Positions 40,340-49,767 are shown, counted from the stretch's first letter. The stretch: DNA of 64,000 nt from Paenisporosarcina antarctica (GCF_004367585.1 NZ_CP038015.1:505001-569000); one strand, 5' to 3'. The notes: generated from the letters alone by a model not told the origin. Program-made: numbers and translations.

Positions 40340-41605
40340 TTGGATAAGCACGATAGCAAGTATCGATGGGTCGTTTTTGCGACAGTATTGACTGCTTACT
40401 TTTTAATTGTGAGTCAAAGAACAGCACCAGGATTAATTTCCTATCAGTTAATGAAAGATTTTAGTGTGACGGCTTCAACTATTGGATTACTGACAAGTAT
40501 TCAATTTTTTGCGTATGCTAGTTTACAAATTCCTATTGGGATATTGTCTGACCGTTTCGGTCCCAATATTTTTCTGATTGGGGGGACATTATTGACAGGG
40601 GTGGGCACTTTAATTTACAGTATTGCCCCGAGTGAGTCATTTTTATTTCTTGCCAGACTATTGGTAGGTGTAGGAGACGCTACGATTTGGGTTAATTTAG
40701 TTTTGATTTTGAGCATGTGGTTTAAGGTAAATGAATATATAGGTTTGCTTGGTATAGCGGGAATGACAGGGAGTTTTGGATTCTTGCTGGCTTCTGTTCC
40801 TTTTTCGGTTTGGATTTCTTTAACTGGTTGGAGAGTGCCATTTTTTACAATGGGGATTATATTATGTCTTTGGGCAGCTCTTCTTTATTTTGTGTTAGTT
40901 AAATGGCCGAAACAAATGGATAAAGTTCATCCCATAAATAAATCTATTGAGAAAATAGAACTAAAACGAGAGAACCCAGTCGTTATTCTACGTCGAGTTT
41001 TTTCGGATCCGCATGCATGGGCAACCTTCTTTTGTCACTTTGGGGTTGTGGGTACGTATATAGGATTTATCGGTTCATGGGCTGTTCCGTATGGGATGGA
41101 TATGTATGACATGACAAGATCACATGCTAGTCAGCTCATTATGATTGGTCTTATTGGGGCAATCATCGGAGCTCCACTAACCAGTTGGATTTCAATTCAA
41201 ATCGGCTCAATTAAACGTTCCTATATCATGGTTCATGTGACTGTGTTGAGTAGTTGGACAGCATTTCTTTTATTTAGTGGGAAGCCTCCTTACTCTGTAC
41301 TCGTTGTTCTTTTCTTTTTGATTGGATATGGAAGTGGTGCCAGTGCTTTAACATTTGTGATTGTACGTAAGTCCTTTAATCAAAATGAAGTTGGCGTGGT
41401 TTCTGGATTTGCAAATACCGGGGGATTTTTGAGTGCTGTGCTGCTGCCAAGTATTTTCGGAAAAGTATTAGATCATTTTCATATGGTGGATATTAGTATT
41501 GGCTATAATTTTGGTTTCATAATACCTGTTGTATTCTCCATAATTGGCTTAACCGGTGCTCTTTTCTTGATGGAACATAGGCTACCAAAGATTCAGTTGG
41601 AGTAA
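40340..41605 (+). CDS. MFS transporter
   Basis: A 421-residue major facilitator protein with about 12 membrane segments. The loop 2-3 motif GILSDRFGPNIF (about 68-79) is the MFS signature. A cytosolic central loop (about 190-225) with many charges separates the halves. Substrate is not recognisable; the sequence resembles the NarK/ACS/CynX-type transporters in general layout. TTG at 40340 fits GGGAG 8 nt upstream; the ATG at 40325 has no ribosome site. Confidence 0.8.
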   Translation: MDKHDSKYRWVVFATVLTAYFLIVSQRTAPGLISYQLMKDFSVTASTIGLLTSIQFFAYASLQIPIGILSDRFGPNIFLIGGTLLTGVGTLIYSIAPSESFLFLARLLVGVGDATIWVNLVLILSMWFKVNEYIGLLGIAGMTGSFGFLLASVPFSVWISLTGWRVPFFTMGIILCLWAALLYFVLVKWPKQMDKVHPINKSIEKIELKRENPVVILRRVFSDPHAWATFFCHFGVVGTYIGFIGSWAVPYGMDMYDMTRSHASQLIMIGLIGAIIGAPLTSWISIQIGSIKRSYIMVHVTVLSSWTAFLLFSGKPPYSVLVVLFFLIGYGSGASALTFVIVRKSFNQNEVGVVSGFANTGGFLSAVLLPSIFGKVLDHFHMVDISIGYNFGFIIPVVFSIIGLTGALFLMEHRLPKIQLE

Positions 41606-42167
41606 GAAGCTTGTCTCGTAACAAGAACGTTTGAGGGACTCGACTTGAGCCATTTTTAGGTCAAATTAATTGTTAGGCAGAAGAATGTTATTACAAATAC
41701 CTAATGCGCTGTGGCTTGATATGAAGTGTGACGCCTTCCACACTCCATATCAAGGCCTAATAGTGAATTCGCAGAGTTCCCTTATTAAAGTAAAAAACTT
41801 TCCGAGTTTCATTGAGTACGTTATAAACTATAATAAATTCACTGTATATTATACTTCTATCAAGTTAGAAGTATCGTTACATACGTTGAATATGGTAATA
41901 AATCATACTGTATATAAAGGGAGGCTAGTGGACGAGCCCAATAAGTTATCTTAAACTTAGGTAGCTGGTCCGATAAACACTACAGTTACATAAACATTAT
42001 AGATTGGCTAAGGAACAGGAAACAGAAAGCGGCTTAGTATTGGACAGAGCCGTTTGCTTTGAAAGACTAAATTTTGTGAATTAAGAGTATATCAAATATG
42101 AAAATAAATATTAATTGTTTAGATGCCTTCTCGCCAGAAAATGAAGCAAGCTTGCCAAGTGGGTCAT
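41606..42167. other. Gene-free gap with a long inverted repeat
   Basis: Contains the inverted repeat CTTGATATG-A-AGTGTG / CACACT-C-CATATCAAG (41715-41752), a 15-16 bp stem with one mismatch and no T-run. A 94-codon frame from 41670 lacks a ribosome site, starts with TTG and contains this palindrome; it is not called. Confidence 0.5.
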
Positions 42168-42262
42168 AGAAAATGATTCAAGGTTGATGAGTATTCAAGT
42201 AAAGCCAAAAATGTTTTGGAAATTGAGAATGATCATTCTTGACTGTCAGCTGATCGAAAAAT
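42168..42262 (+). pseudogene. Fragment duplicating the 5' end of the YdeI-like gene
   Basis: ATTCAAGGTTGATGAGTATT and CATTCTTGACTGTCAGCTGA align with the downstream gene at CCTAAGGTTGATGAATATTT and CGTTCTTGACTGTGAGCTGA, in the same order and with similar spacing. It covers roughly codons 6-36 of the gene, lacks a usable frame and ends where the intact copy's leader begins. It looks like a truncated tandem duplicate. Confidence 0.7.
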
Positions 42263-42281
42263 GGAAGAGGAGTGTTCTTTG

Positions 42282-42875
42282 ATGACAAATAATAAAATGA
42301 ATCCTAAGGTTGATGAATATTTAAATAAATCCAATAAATGGAAGTTTGAATATGAGAAGTTGAGAGATATCGTTCTTGACTGTGAGCTGACAGAAGAATT
42401 TAAGTGGATGCATCCTTGTTACACGTTTGAGAAAAAGAACATAGTATTAATACATGGATTTAAAGAATACTGTGCGCTTCTGTTTCACAAAGGTGCCTTG
42501 TTACAGGATGCCTCTGGGATTCTAATCCAACAAACGGAGAATGTACAGGCGGCGCGCCAGATTCGGTTTACCACTGTTCAAGAAATAGTTGAAATGGAAA
42601 CCATCTTGAAAGCCTATATTAATGAAGCCGTTGAAGTTGAAAAATCTGGTTTGGAAGTGAATTTTAAAAAGACTATAGAATTCATAATTCCTGTAGAACT
42701 TCAAAGTAAATTCGATGAATTCCATGCCTTGAAACTAGCATTTGAAGCATTGACGCCGGGAAGGCAAAGAGCATACATTCTCTATTTTACTCAACCCAAA
42801 CAATCCAAAACTCGAGAGTCAAGGATTGAAAAATATATGCAGCAAATTCTTAATGGTAAGGGATTAAAAGATTAG
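42282..42875 (+). CDS. YdeI/DUF1801-type protein
   Basis: A 197-residue cytosolic protein. The N-terminal part (about 12-115) resembles the YdeI-like DUF1801 fold (KLRDIVLDCELTEEFKWMHPCYTF ... HGFKEYCALLFHKGALLQ). The C-terminal 60 residues are the basic helical tail with LTPGRQRAYILYFTQPKQSKTRESRIEKY. The role of the family is unclear. ATG at 42282 follows AGAGGAG by 9 nt; the in-frame ATG at 42261 lies before the ribosome site. Confidence 0.85.
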   Translation: MTNNKMNPKVDEYLNKSNKWKFEYEKLRDIVLDCELTEEFKWMHPCYTFEKKNIVLIHGFKEYCALLFHKGALLQDASGILIQQTENVQAARQIRFTTVQEIVEMETILKAYINEAVEVEKSGLEVNFKKTIEFIIPVELQSKFDEFHALKLAFEALTPGRQRAYILYFTQPKQSKTRESRIEKYMQQILNGKGLKD

Positions 42876-43273
42876 TATACTTAATGATAAAATAAATGAA
42901 TCAAACTACCGTCCCGTGTAACAGGCTTACGCATTACCAGTTAAGAAAAGAAAGATTCTGCACACAAAAGGTAACGCAAGATAAATTTGAAGGTAGTCCG
43001 TACACGACAATGTTGGTTCTCGATGCAATGTAACCAATGAGGATTTGGGAATTAAAGTTAGGATGATGTAAATGAAGAATCCTTTCTACTGGAGAGGAAA
43101 TAGCAAATCACCTAACGGGGTGGCTTTAGTTGGAAAAAATTATCTGCTTTTGCGTTAGATTGAATAGTTTAAAGTTATAGAGCCTTTCTTTGTAATGAGG
43201 AATGCTTTTTATCTTTGTCAAAAATTAAAAGAATATTTATATAACAATAAACATATAGTAAATAACAATACTT
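42876..43273. other. Gap without recognisable gene
   Basis: About 400 bp of AT-rich DNA with several short frames, none with a ribosome site and coherent protein. The operator and promoter of the DUF2975 unit begin at its right end. Confidence 0.5.
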
Positions 43274-43294
43274 ATTTATCGTAATTCGATAAAT
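43274..43294. promoter_or_regulatory. Perfect palindrome, likely operator of the DUF2975-XRE unit
   Basis: ATTTATCG-TAATT-CGATAAAT is a perfect 8-bp inverted repeat with a 5-bp centre, 40 bp before the DUF2975 start. TTAAAAT, a possible -10, follows at 43301. The obvious candidate ligand is the XRE protein encoded by the second gene (autoregulation), which is inference. Confidence 0.6.
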
Positions 43295-43333
43295 GTTGTG
43301 TTAAAATAAAATTAAATAAGTGAGGTGCTTTAT

Positions 43334-43813
43334 ATGAAACGGGAAACACTCTTTTTAAAGGTAGTTATTTTTCTTATGGCAATTCCGGTTCTGGCTGTGT
43401 GTATATTTGTTGTGCCTCCGCTTACAACTTTTGCGGGAGAATTAATTCCTAAGATGCCTTATTTGCAGTATGTCTTTTTATTCGTCTTGTATTTAACGGC
43501 GATAGCGTATTTTGTGGCATTGTATCAGGCGTTAAGGCTGTTAAGTTATATTGACAGGAACATCGCTTTCTCAGAATTATCGGTTAAGGCTTTGAAGAAA
43601 ATAAAATACTGTGCCCTCATAATCAGTGGATTGTATGTATTATGCATGCCAATCATTATGTTCATGGCGGAAGTAGACGACGCTCCAGGTCTCGGAGCAC
43701 TTGGGTTGTTCATTACGTTTGCTTCATTTGTGATGGCAGTCTTTGCTGCTGTTCTTCAAAAGCTACTAAAAAATGCTATCGATATAAAATCAGAAAACGA
43801 TTTAACAGTCTGA
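43334..43813 (+). CDS. DUF2975 membrane protein
   Basis: A 159-residue protein with four membrane helices (about 8-28, 45-66, 92-113, 125-147). The segment YQALRLLSYIDRNIAFSELS between helices 2 and 3 is typical of DUF2975. Such proteins are nearly always followed by a small XRE regulator, as here. Function is unknown. ATG at 43334 follows GAGGTG by 7 nt; the in-frame GTG at 43325 lies in that site. The XRE gene begins 10 nt after its stop. Confidence 0.85.
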   Translation: MKRETLFLKVVIFLMAIPVLAVCIFVVPPLTTFAGELIPKMPYLQYVFLFVLYLTAIAYFVALYQALRLLSYIDRNIAFSELSVKALKKIKYCALIISGLYVLCMPIIMFMAEVDDAPGLGALGLFITFASFVMAVFAAVLQKLLKNAIDIKSENDLTV

Positions 43814-43823
43814 GGTGAAAACA

Positions 43824-44045
43824 ATGGCGATTATAATCAATATTGATGTAATGATAGCTAAAAGAAAAATGAGCGTAACCGAACTTTCAGAGAAGGTTGG
43901 AATCACAATGGCTAACCTTTCTATATTGAAAAATGGAAAGGCCAAAGCGATTCGATTATCCACTTTAGAGGCAATTTGCAAAGCTTTAGACTGTCAGCCT
44001 GGGGATATTTTAGAATACAAAAGTGACGAAGATACTCAAGAATAA
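43824..44045 (+). CDS. XRE/YozG-type regulator
   Basis: A 73-residue Cro/CI helix-turn-helix protein (NIDVMIAKRKMSVTELSEKV, GITMANLSILKNGKAKAIRL, then CKALDCQPGDILEY). It is the YozG-like partner of DUF2975 proteins. ATG at 43824 follows GAGGTG by 6 nt. Probably represses its own operon by way of the palindrome at 43274-43294. Confidence 0.88.
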   Translation: MAIIINIDVMIAKRKMSVTELSEKVGITMANLSILKNGKAKAIRLSTLEAICKALDCQPGDILEYKSDEDTQE

Positions 44046-44119
44046 TAAGAGAGAATAGCTACCTGGTAGTTGAAGAAATTCATTGTATATAAATAAACAC
44101 AGTAAGGAGTGGTTAATAG

Positions 44120-45592
44120 ATGGATACAGAAATTAAGAAGAATGAATGGCTGTTTATGCTCAGTTGTCTTGGGCTAGGGATACTTGCTGAAATCAGCTTT
44201 TTTCATGCTTGGATAGGAGTCTCGTATTTGGTTTTTCTCACAGGGTTCTATCTGGTGGTGTTTGTGCGGTTTAGACAGGGATTCAACCATCGGAGGATTG
44301 GTCTCTTAGTAATGGGGTGTATCTGGCTGCTGGCAGCGAGTTATGTATTGTATGACAATGCGCTTTTCTTCCTGTTGAATATAGTGGTCATCCCGTTTCT
44401 TGTACTGTTCCATGTGGTACTGATTACAAGCCCTGACAACCTGAAATGGGGAAAGCCCGCATTTGTGGTGCGAATGTCTGCTAAAATTTGGCAGGGTGTC
44501 GCCTACATCAGCCAATTCAGTGGCAGAGTATTTAAGGTGTTATTCAGAAATATGGATGAATCCACTACTCAGACAGTGAAACGGGTGCTGATTGGTCTTC
44601 TTATCGGCCTCCCACTCCTAGGGATAATTACAGGTCTTTTAATGTCGGCGGATGCCGTCTTTGAGGAGATAGTACTCAGGATGCCACAATTTATTTTTGA
44701 GCTTAACTTGGAAGGGATATTTCGGACAGTGGCTGTACTGGTATTCACTGCTCTGTTTTTTGGAATTCTCCAGGTGTTGCAGATTAATAGACGGACACCC
44801 ATTCAGGAAAAGAATGGTGAGGAGAAGGGTACGATTAGCTGGAATGGGATAAGTGCGGTGACAATCCTAATTCTGCTTAATGCGGTGTACACTCTTTTTA
44901 CAGCAATCCAGTTCACCTACTTTTTCAGCGATGGGCTCCAGGAAGGCTATACCTACGCGGAGTTTGCGAGACGCGGGTTCTTTGAACTGATAATCGTCAC
45001 GCTGATCAACTGGACGATACTGATTATCTGTCTGAAGTTTGTGCGTGAACAAGGGATAAAAATGAAGCTGGTGCTTAAGCTGATGTATTCTCTGCTGGTT
45101 ATCGTCAGCGGAGTGATGCTGGTGTCTGCCTATCAGCGGTTAAGTATGTATGAAGCTGCATATGGATTTACCATGGAACGGATTCTAGCTCATGCATTCA
45201 TGATTTTCCTAATTGTAATTTTTGCCTACACACTCATCCGGGTCTGGTTTGAGCGACTTGTACTCATGCATTTCTATCTGATTGCAGGCCTGGTGTTCTA
45301 TACATCGCTAAATGTCATGCATATTGAACGGATAATCGTGGATGAGAATCTGGAGCGTTACGAGCGGACTGGCAAGATTGATATTCATTACCTCGACGCT
45401 CTTTCATACACGGGTGTTGAGGGATTGGTTGAACTGTACAAAATGAATCCGAATTATCCGGAGCTTGAACATATGTTGTATGACCGCCAACAGATGATGA
45501 GGGATAATCCACTGGACGACTGGCAATCGTTTAATTTTACTAAGAAGAAAGTCAGCGAGCGGTTGCTCGGTCTGGACCTAGAAAAATACTGA
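44120..45592 (+). CDS. DUF4173 membrane protein
   Basis: A 490-residue protein with 10 or more membrane helices and a soluble C-terminal tail rich in aromatic and charged residues (DIHYLDALSYTGVEGLVELY). The layout fits DUF4153/DUF4173 proteins of unknown function. Codon use is richer in G+C than in adjacent genes (for example many CTG, GGC and CGG codons), which hints at acquisition. AAGGAGTGG precedes the ATG. It follows the XRE gene by 74 bp and may be co-expressed. Confidence 0.8.
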   Translation: MDTEIKKNEWLFMLSCLGLGILAEISFFHAWIGVSYLVFLTGFYLVVFVRFRQGFNHRRIGLLVMGCIWLLAASYVLYDNALFFLLNIVVIPFLVLFHVVLITSPDNLKWGKPAFVVRMSAKIWQGVAYISQFSGRVFKVLFRNMDESTTQTVKRVLIGLLIGLPLLGIITGLLMSADAVFEEIVLRMPQFIFELNLEGIFRTVAVLVFTALFFGILQVLQINRRTPIQEKNGEEKGTISWNGISAVTILILLNAVYTLFTAIQFTYFFSDGLQEGYTYAEFARRGFFELIIVTLINWTILIICLKFVREQGIKMKLVLKLMYSLLVIVSGVMLVSAYQRLSMYEAAYGFTMERILAHAFMIFLIVIFAYTLIRVWFERLVLMHFYLIAGLVFYTSLNVMHIERIIVDENLERYERTGKIDIHYLDALSYTGVEGLVELYKMNPNYPELEHMLYDRQQMMRDNPLDDWQSFNFTKKKVSERLLGLDLEKY

Positions 45593-45761
45593 GGGGGAGG
45601 TCGGATGTTTAAAGGATCCTGACCATGTGGAAATTATCATGGATAATGTCTAACCCTTCTAGTTTAATATTATCTCTTAAACCATTAGTGTTCATTATTC
45701 CTGTCTTTTCCTTTTTAAGATGACAATAATAGACAACAAATCTCTTCAACTAACGAGTGAT
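45593..45761 (+). other. Truncated reading frame after DUF4173 gene
   Basis: GGGGGAGGTCGG, a strong ribosome site, is followed by ATG at 45605 but the frame stops after five codons. DNA composition changes to AT-rich straight after it. This looks like a lost downstream operon gene, with the junction near 45620. Confidence 0.4.
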
Positions 45762-45825
45762 TTAGTAAAAAAAGTAAGTCAAATAAATGAGCTTGGAGAT
45801 CCATTCCAAGCTCATTTATTTATAT
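45762..45825 (+). terminator. AGCTTGGA hairpin, copy 1
   Basis: Perfect 17-bp stem AAATAAATGAGCTTGGA / TCCAAGCTCATTTATTT with a GATCCA-type loop. It is preceded by TTTAGTAAAAAAAGTAAGTC, which is shared with the copy at 55593. Likely a terminator, but also a dispersed repeat. Confidence 0.7.
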
Positions 45826-45887
45826 GAAATTAGCCAATAACTTTAACAATAAAAATGAGGTCGGAGGTATGAATATTTAAGAAACAC

Positions 45888-46095
45888 CTATTGCACGAAG
45901 ACAAAATCAATTAGCAGTCCTGAAACAATCAATAAGATTCCCAAAGAAAAATGTGCTTTTATTTCGTTTACTCCTGCCTTTTCTAGCAACAAAATAAGTA
46001 AAGCATTTCCTCGAATGCTCCAATTTCCATTCTCCTCAAAAATTAACATACTTCCATTTACTTGAATTACTGAAAGTTGAATTTTAGTTATTCAT
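45888..46095 (-). pseudogene. Remnant of a small membrane protein gene with frameshift
   Basis: The minus strand encodes LIFEENGNWSIRGNALLILL and then AHFSLGILLIVSGLLIDFVF before a stop at 45888. The frame is open upstream without a start codon, but ATG at 46095 (M-N-N) lies in another frame one base off. Removing one base would give a protein of about 68 residues. No ribosome site is seen. A shorter frame from ATG 46049 (53 codons) is possible. Confidence 0.35.
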
Positions 46096-46330
46096 CTTAT
46101 AGCATAGATTCTATAAATATTCCGAAATACCTTTGAATACTTGCAACATGCAGGTCAAAATTTATAGTTATTCACCATATAATGAAACTTCTCTGTCAGC
46201 AAGAACGTATCAATATTAAACTAAAAGTGAATGGAATTTTTGAGAGGTAATTCAGTGATGAAGCTATAAAAGGGATAAATTTATTATTACAAAAAGCGTA
46301 TCATCTTACCTTTAGAGGAGTTGTTATCAA

Positions 46331-46567
46331 TTGGGCTTGTTGAGGATGTTGTTCTCAAAACATAAGTGCTTAATATATACGGCTTTTGGGAACGAAAAAT
46401 ATTATAGAGTGGTAAATAAATTAATAGAATACGGTGTTTCCTACGAGACTGTTAGTATTAGCAGGCCAAGTCTAAACGTCAATTTTGCTCGCAATAATAC
46501 TACTCAATATGATATCTATGTAAAAGAGGAAGATAAACATAAAGCTCAGCAAGTAATTCACGTATAA
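46331..46567 (+). CDS. Small DUF2007-like hypothetical protein
   Basis: A 78-residue (or slightly shorter) protein: YTAFGNEKYYRVVNKLIEYG, a middle VSYETVSISRPSLN, and YDIYVKEEDKHKAQQVIHV. The alpha-beta pattern with a final DxYVxxxDxxxAQxxI segment resembles DUF2007-type signal-transducing domains, though I cannot confirm the family. Start is uncertain: TTG 46331 lies 10 nt after AGAGGAG, and ATG 46346 is an alternative. Confidence 0.6.
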   Translation: MGLLRMLFSKHKCLIYTAFGNEKYYRVVNKLIEYGVSYETVSISRPSLNVNFARNNTTQYDIYVKEEDKHKAQQVIHV

Positions 46568-46802
46568 GTGGAAATCAGGAGCTAACGTAGACAAAAGTTT
46601 AAGAAGTGATTTAGACCATTTATAATTCGTTTAGTTGAGGATGAAAAAGGGCACATAATTCTACAAACCGCTTTACAAACAACGGCAGTTTAACAGACAA
46701 AATAGAAGTACTTTTTCGCTTAATTTATCGGAATATTCACTCATATAATTAAAGAAATAGAATTACTTCATAAAAAGAGTTATTAATTGAGGAGGATTAA
46801 GT

Positions 46803-47726
46803 ATGAAAGCGGTTGTATGTACTAAATATGGATCACCGGATGTTCTTCAACTTAGAGAGGTAGATAAACCTGTTCCTAAGAACAATGAAGTACTGGTAAA
46901 AGTTCATGCAACAACAGTGACATCAGGTGACTGTAGAGTACGAAGTTGTAATAGTTCTGTCTTGCTCTGGGTTCCCATGCGATTAATTTTAGGTTTTAGA
47001 AAACATAGGAAACCAATACTTGGGGTAGAGTTAGCCGGAGAAATTGAAGCAGTAGGAAAAAATATAAAACAATTTAAAACAGGTGATCAGGTTTTTGCAT
47101 TAACTGGGATGAGTTTTGGTGCTCATGCCGAGTACACCTGTATCCCTGAAGACGGAATGTTGGCATTAAAACCGGCAAATGCGACCTATCAAGAAGCCGC
47201 TTCCGTTCTTTTCGGGGGAACAACAGCATTGCATTTTTTTAGAAAAGGACATATGCAGAGTGGACAAAAAGTACTGATTTATGGAGCTTCTGGAGCGGTA
47301 GGGACTTCTGCGGTTCAGCTTGCCAAGTACTTTGGGGCAGAGGTTACCGGGGTATGTAGTAGCACAAATATAGAATTGGTGAAATCACTGGGTGCTGACA
47401 AGGTAATTGATTACACCAAAGAGGATTTTACGAATAGAGAAGAGCTTTATGATATTATCTTTGATGCAGTTGGAAAAACTTCGAAATCTAATTGCAAGAA
47501 AGCGCTAACTCCTAACGGGTCATATGTGACAGTTGATGGGCAGGGAATCGCAAAGGTACGTAAGGAAGATCTAATTCTCCTAAAAGAGCTTATGGAGGCA
47601 AGAAAGATAAAATCGGTCATAGATAGACACTACTCGTTAGAACAAATGACCGAGGCTCACATGTATGTTGACAAAGGACATAAGAAAGGGAATGTAGTCA
47701 TTACTGTTAATGAGAATAGCAATTGA
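46803..47726 (+). CDS. NAD(P)-dependent medium-chain dehydrogenase / quinone oxidoreductase
   Basis: A 307-residue MDR-superfamily oxidoreductase without the catalytic zinc ligands, of the quinone-oxidoreductase type. The N-terminal GroES-like part has [16 protein letters not shown]. The Rossmann motif is [20 protein letters not shown] (about 158-177). GGAGGATTAAGT precedes the ATG. It stands alone between non-coding stretches and is closed by a terminator. Substrate is unknown. Confidence 0.9.
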   Translation: MKAVVCTKYGSPDVLQLREVDKPVPKNNEVLVKVHATTVTSGDCRVRSCNSSVLLWVPMRLILGFRKHRKPILGVELAGEIEAVGKNIKQFKTGDQVFALTGMSFGAHAEYTCIPEDGMLALKPANATYQEAASVLFGGTTALHFFRKGHMQSGQKVLIYGASGAVGTSAVQLAKYFGAEVTGVCSSTNIELVKSLGADKVIDYTKEDFTNREELYDIIFDAVGKTSKSNCKKALTPNGSYVTVDGQGIAKVRKEDLILLKELMEARKIKSVIDRHYSLEQMTEAHMYVDKGHKKGNVVITVNENSN

Positions 47727-47799
47727 CGACCAGTACCACAGAAATATTCGCCGCTTAGACGGTGAACAATATAGAAATTGTTAATAATATCTAGTCATA

Positions 47800-47832
47800 G
47801 AGCCCAAATTCGTATATAAATTTGGGCTCTTT
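47800..47832 (+). terminator. Terminator after the MDR dehydrogenase
   Basis: Stem AGAGCCCAAATT / AATTTGGGCTCT with a CGTATATA loop and TTTTA. Confidence 0.9.
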
Positions 47833-48038
47833 TAGTATGTTTAACTATGACTTTGTACCACTTAACTAAACGGATGGTTTTGTAGATCCTATCGTTATAT
47901 CAAATTATTGGCTCCTTTCTTTTGATTAAAAAGAAACAGGACATCCAGATAAAATAGAGAATATAACAATTAGATAGAGAAAATGGTTGTGGGTTTCTTT
48001 TATGAAACGTGTCTATCCATATGAATGGAGTAATGCAC

Positions 48039-48968
48039 TTGTTATTTATAGGTATTGTCTTTTTGAACGTAATTGTACCCATACTGATTCTTTTACTCAT
48101 TGGCGCAAGTTTACAGAGGAAATTTAACTTTGATTTGAAAGCTATGTCAAATTTAATTACGTATTGTTTCATGCCAGCAGCGGTTTTTATGAATATTTAT
48201 GAAACAGATATCGACTTTGGAGTACTCCTAGAAATCATCGGGTATTTACTCATTTTCAGTCTTTGTTTAATGATTGTCAGCTCATTCATTAGTAAAATTC
48301 TTAAACTCGATAAAGGGGAGGCGGGAATTTTTAATAATAGTGTAGTGTTGATGAACTCAGGAAACTATGGAATTCCGGTAAGCCAATTAATTTTTCAAGC
48401 GAATCCTTTAGGGGTATCAATTCAAATTATTATGGTGGTCTTTCAAAATATCATTACGTATACATATGGTTTATATAACTTGATCTCTGCCACAAAATCC
48501 GGACTCGATATTTTAAGGGCACTCCTGCTTCTTCCCATCATTCATGCAATGATGCTTGGTGGATTATTAAATGCATTTCATATTAACATTCCTAAATTCA
48601 TTTGGATACCGATCAATCAACTTTCCAATGCATTTATCGCTATTGCGCTTATTTTATTAGGCGCACAACTCGCGAAAATCCAATTTAGAACGATGTTGAA
48701 CAAGTTGATTATTGTCAGTAGTATTGGAAGACTATTGATCAGTCCAGGTATCGCGCTAATTCTGATCTATATCATGGGGCTAGATGGAGTAGTTGCTCAG
48801 TCTCTATTTATTGCAAGTTCATTTCCCACTTCAAGGAATAGTGCAACCCTTGCCATGGAGTATGATGTGTATCCAGAAGTAGCAGCTCAAACAGTCCTCT
48901 TTACAACGGTGTTAAGCAGTTTCACGGTAACAATTGTTGTGTATATATCATCAATTTTATTTGTTTAA
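48039..48968 (+). CDS. AEC family transporter (auxin efflux/malate permease type)
   Basis: A 309-residue membrane protein with about ten helices in two five-helix halves. FLNVIVPILILLLIGASLQR and FNNSVVLMNSGNYGIPVSQL are typical of the AEC (BASS-fold) family of organic-acid transporters. TTG at 48039 fits GGAG 8 nt upstream and gives the usual N-terminus; GTG 48009 and ATG 48021 are longer options. A racemase gene follows after 33 bp and may be co-transcribed. Confidence 0.85.
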   Translation: MLFIGIVFLNVIVPILILLLIGASLQRKFNFDLKAMSNLITYCFMPAAVFMNIYETDIDFGVLLEIIGYLLIFSLCLMIVSSFISKILKLDKGEAGIFNNSVVLMNSGNYGIPVSQLIFQANPLGVSIQIIMVVFQNIITYTYGLYNLISATKSGLDILRALLLLPIIHAMMLGGLLNAFHINIPKFIWIPINQLSNAFIAIALILLGAQLAKIQFRTMLNKLIIVSSIGRLLISPGIALILIYIMGLDGVVAQSLFIASSFPTSRNSATLAMEYDVYPEVAAQTVLFTTVLSSFTVTIVVYISSILFV

Positions 48969-49001
48969 CTAGAATAAGAGATTTATAAATGGAGGGTTAT
49001 T

Positions 49002-49715
49002 GTGAAAACGATTGGACTAATAGGTGGTATGAGTTTTGAATCTTCAGTAGAATATTATCGGTTAATCAATGAAGAAGTGAAGAACAAACTAGGTGGATTA
49101 CATTCAGCAAAATGTATTTTATATAGTGTCGACTTTTATGAAATCCAGCGTTACCAAGCTGAAGGTGATTGGGAAAGTGCGGGTAATTTGTTAGGAGATG
49201 TTGCGCAGACTTTGGAAAAAGCGGGAGCGGAATTTATCATAATATGCACAAATACAATGCACAAGGTTGTTGAACATATTGAGAGAAAAATTACCATACC
49301 TATTTTACATATTGCTGATGCAACAGCAAAACAAATTAAAGAAACGGGGATTAGTAAAGTAGGGTTATTAGGCACTACATATACGATGGAACAAGATTTT
49401 TATAAATCACGCATAGAGTCTAATGGTATTAAGGTATTGGTGCCAAATACTGAGGAAAGAGTGGGCGTAAATAGAGTCATTTTTGAAGAATTAGTTTTAG
49501 GCGAAATTAAGCAATCATCAAGAGATTATTATAAAGAGGTGATCCAACGTTTAATTGATAATGGAGCTGAAGGTATCATATTGGGATGTACAGAAATTGG
49601 ATTATTAATAAAACAAGAGGATTCACAAGTCCCAATATTTGATACAGCCGTCATACATGCGATTGCATCCGTTACTAAAGCTTTGGAAGAAGATGATTTA
49701 AATCTAATGACATGA
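49002..49715 (+). CDS. Aspartate/glutamate racemase family protein
   Basis: A 237-residue PLP-independent racemase of the YgeA/RacX type. The two catalytic cysteines lie in IICTNTMH (about 84) and GCTEIGLL (about 197), and the N-terminus GLIGGMSFESSVEYYR is characteristic. GTG start, GGAGGG 7 nt upstream. Neighbouring AEC permease suggests that amino or organic acid uptake and conversion might go together (inference). Confidence 0.9.
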   Translation: MKTIGLIGGMSFESSVEYYRLINEEVKNKLGGLHSAKCILYSVDFYEIQRYQAEGDWESAGNLLGDVAQTLEKAGAEFIIICTNTMHKVVEHIERKITIPILHIADATAKQIKETGISKVGLLGTTYTMEQDFYKSRIESNGIKVLVPNTEERVGVNRVIFEELVLGEIKQSSRDYYKEVIQRLIDNGAEGIILGCTEIGLLIKQEDSQVPIFDTAVIHAIASVTKALEEDDLNLMT

Positions 49716-49767
49716 ATGGGGAAAACATCCGTGAGCTGGAATAACCATCATTACCTATAAGTAATGG

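Noticed and set aside
41670-41954. A 94-codon frame after the MFS gene
   Set aside because: TTG start without ribosome site, contains a long inverted repeat and has no recognisable domain.
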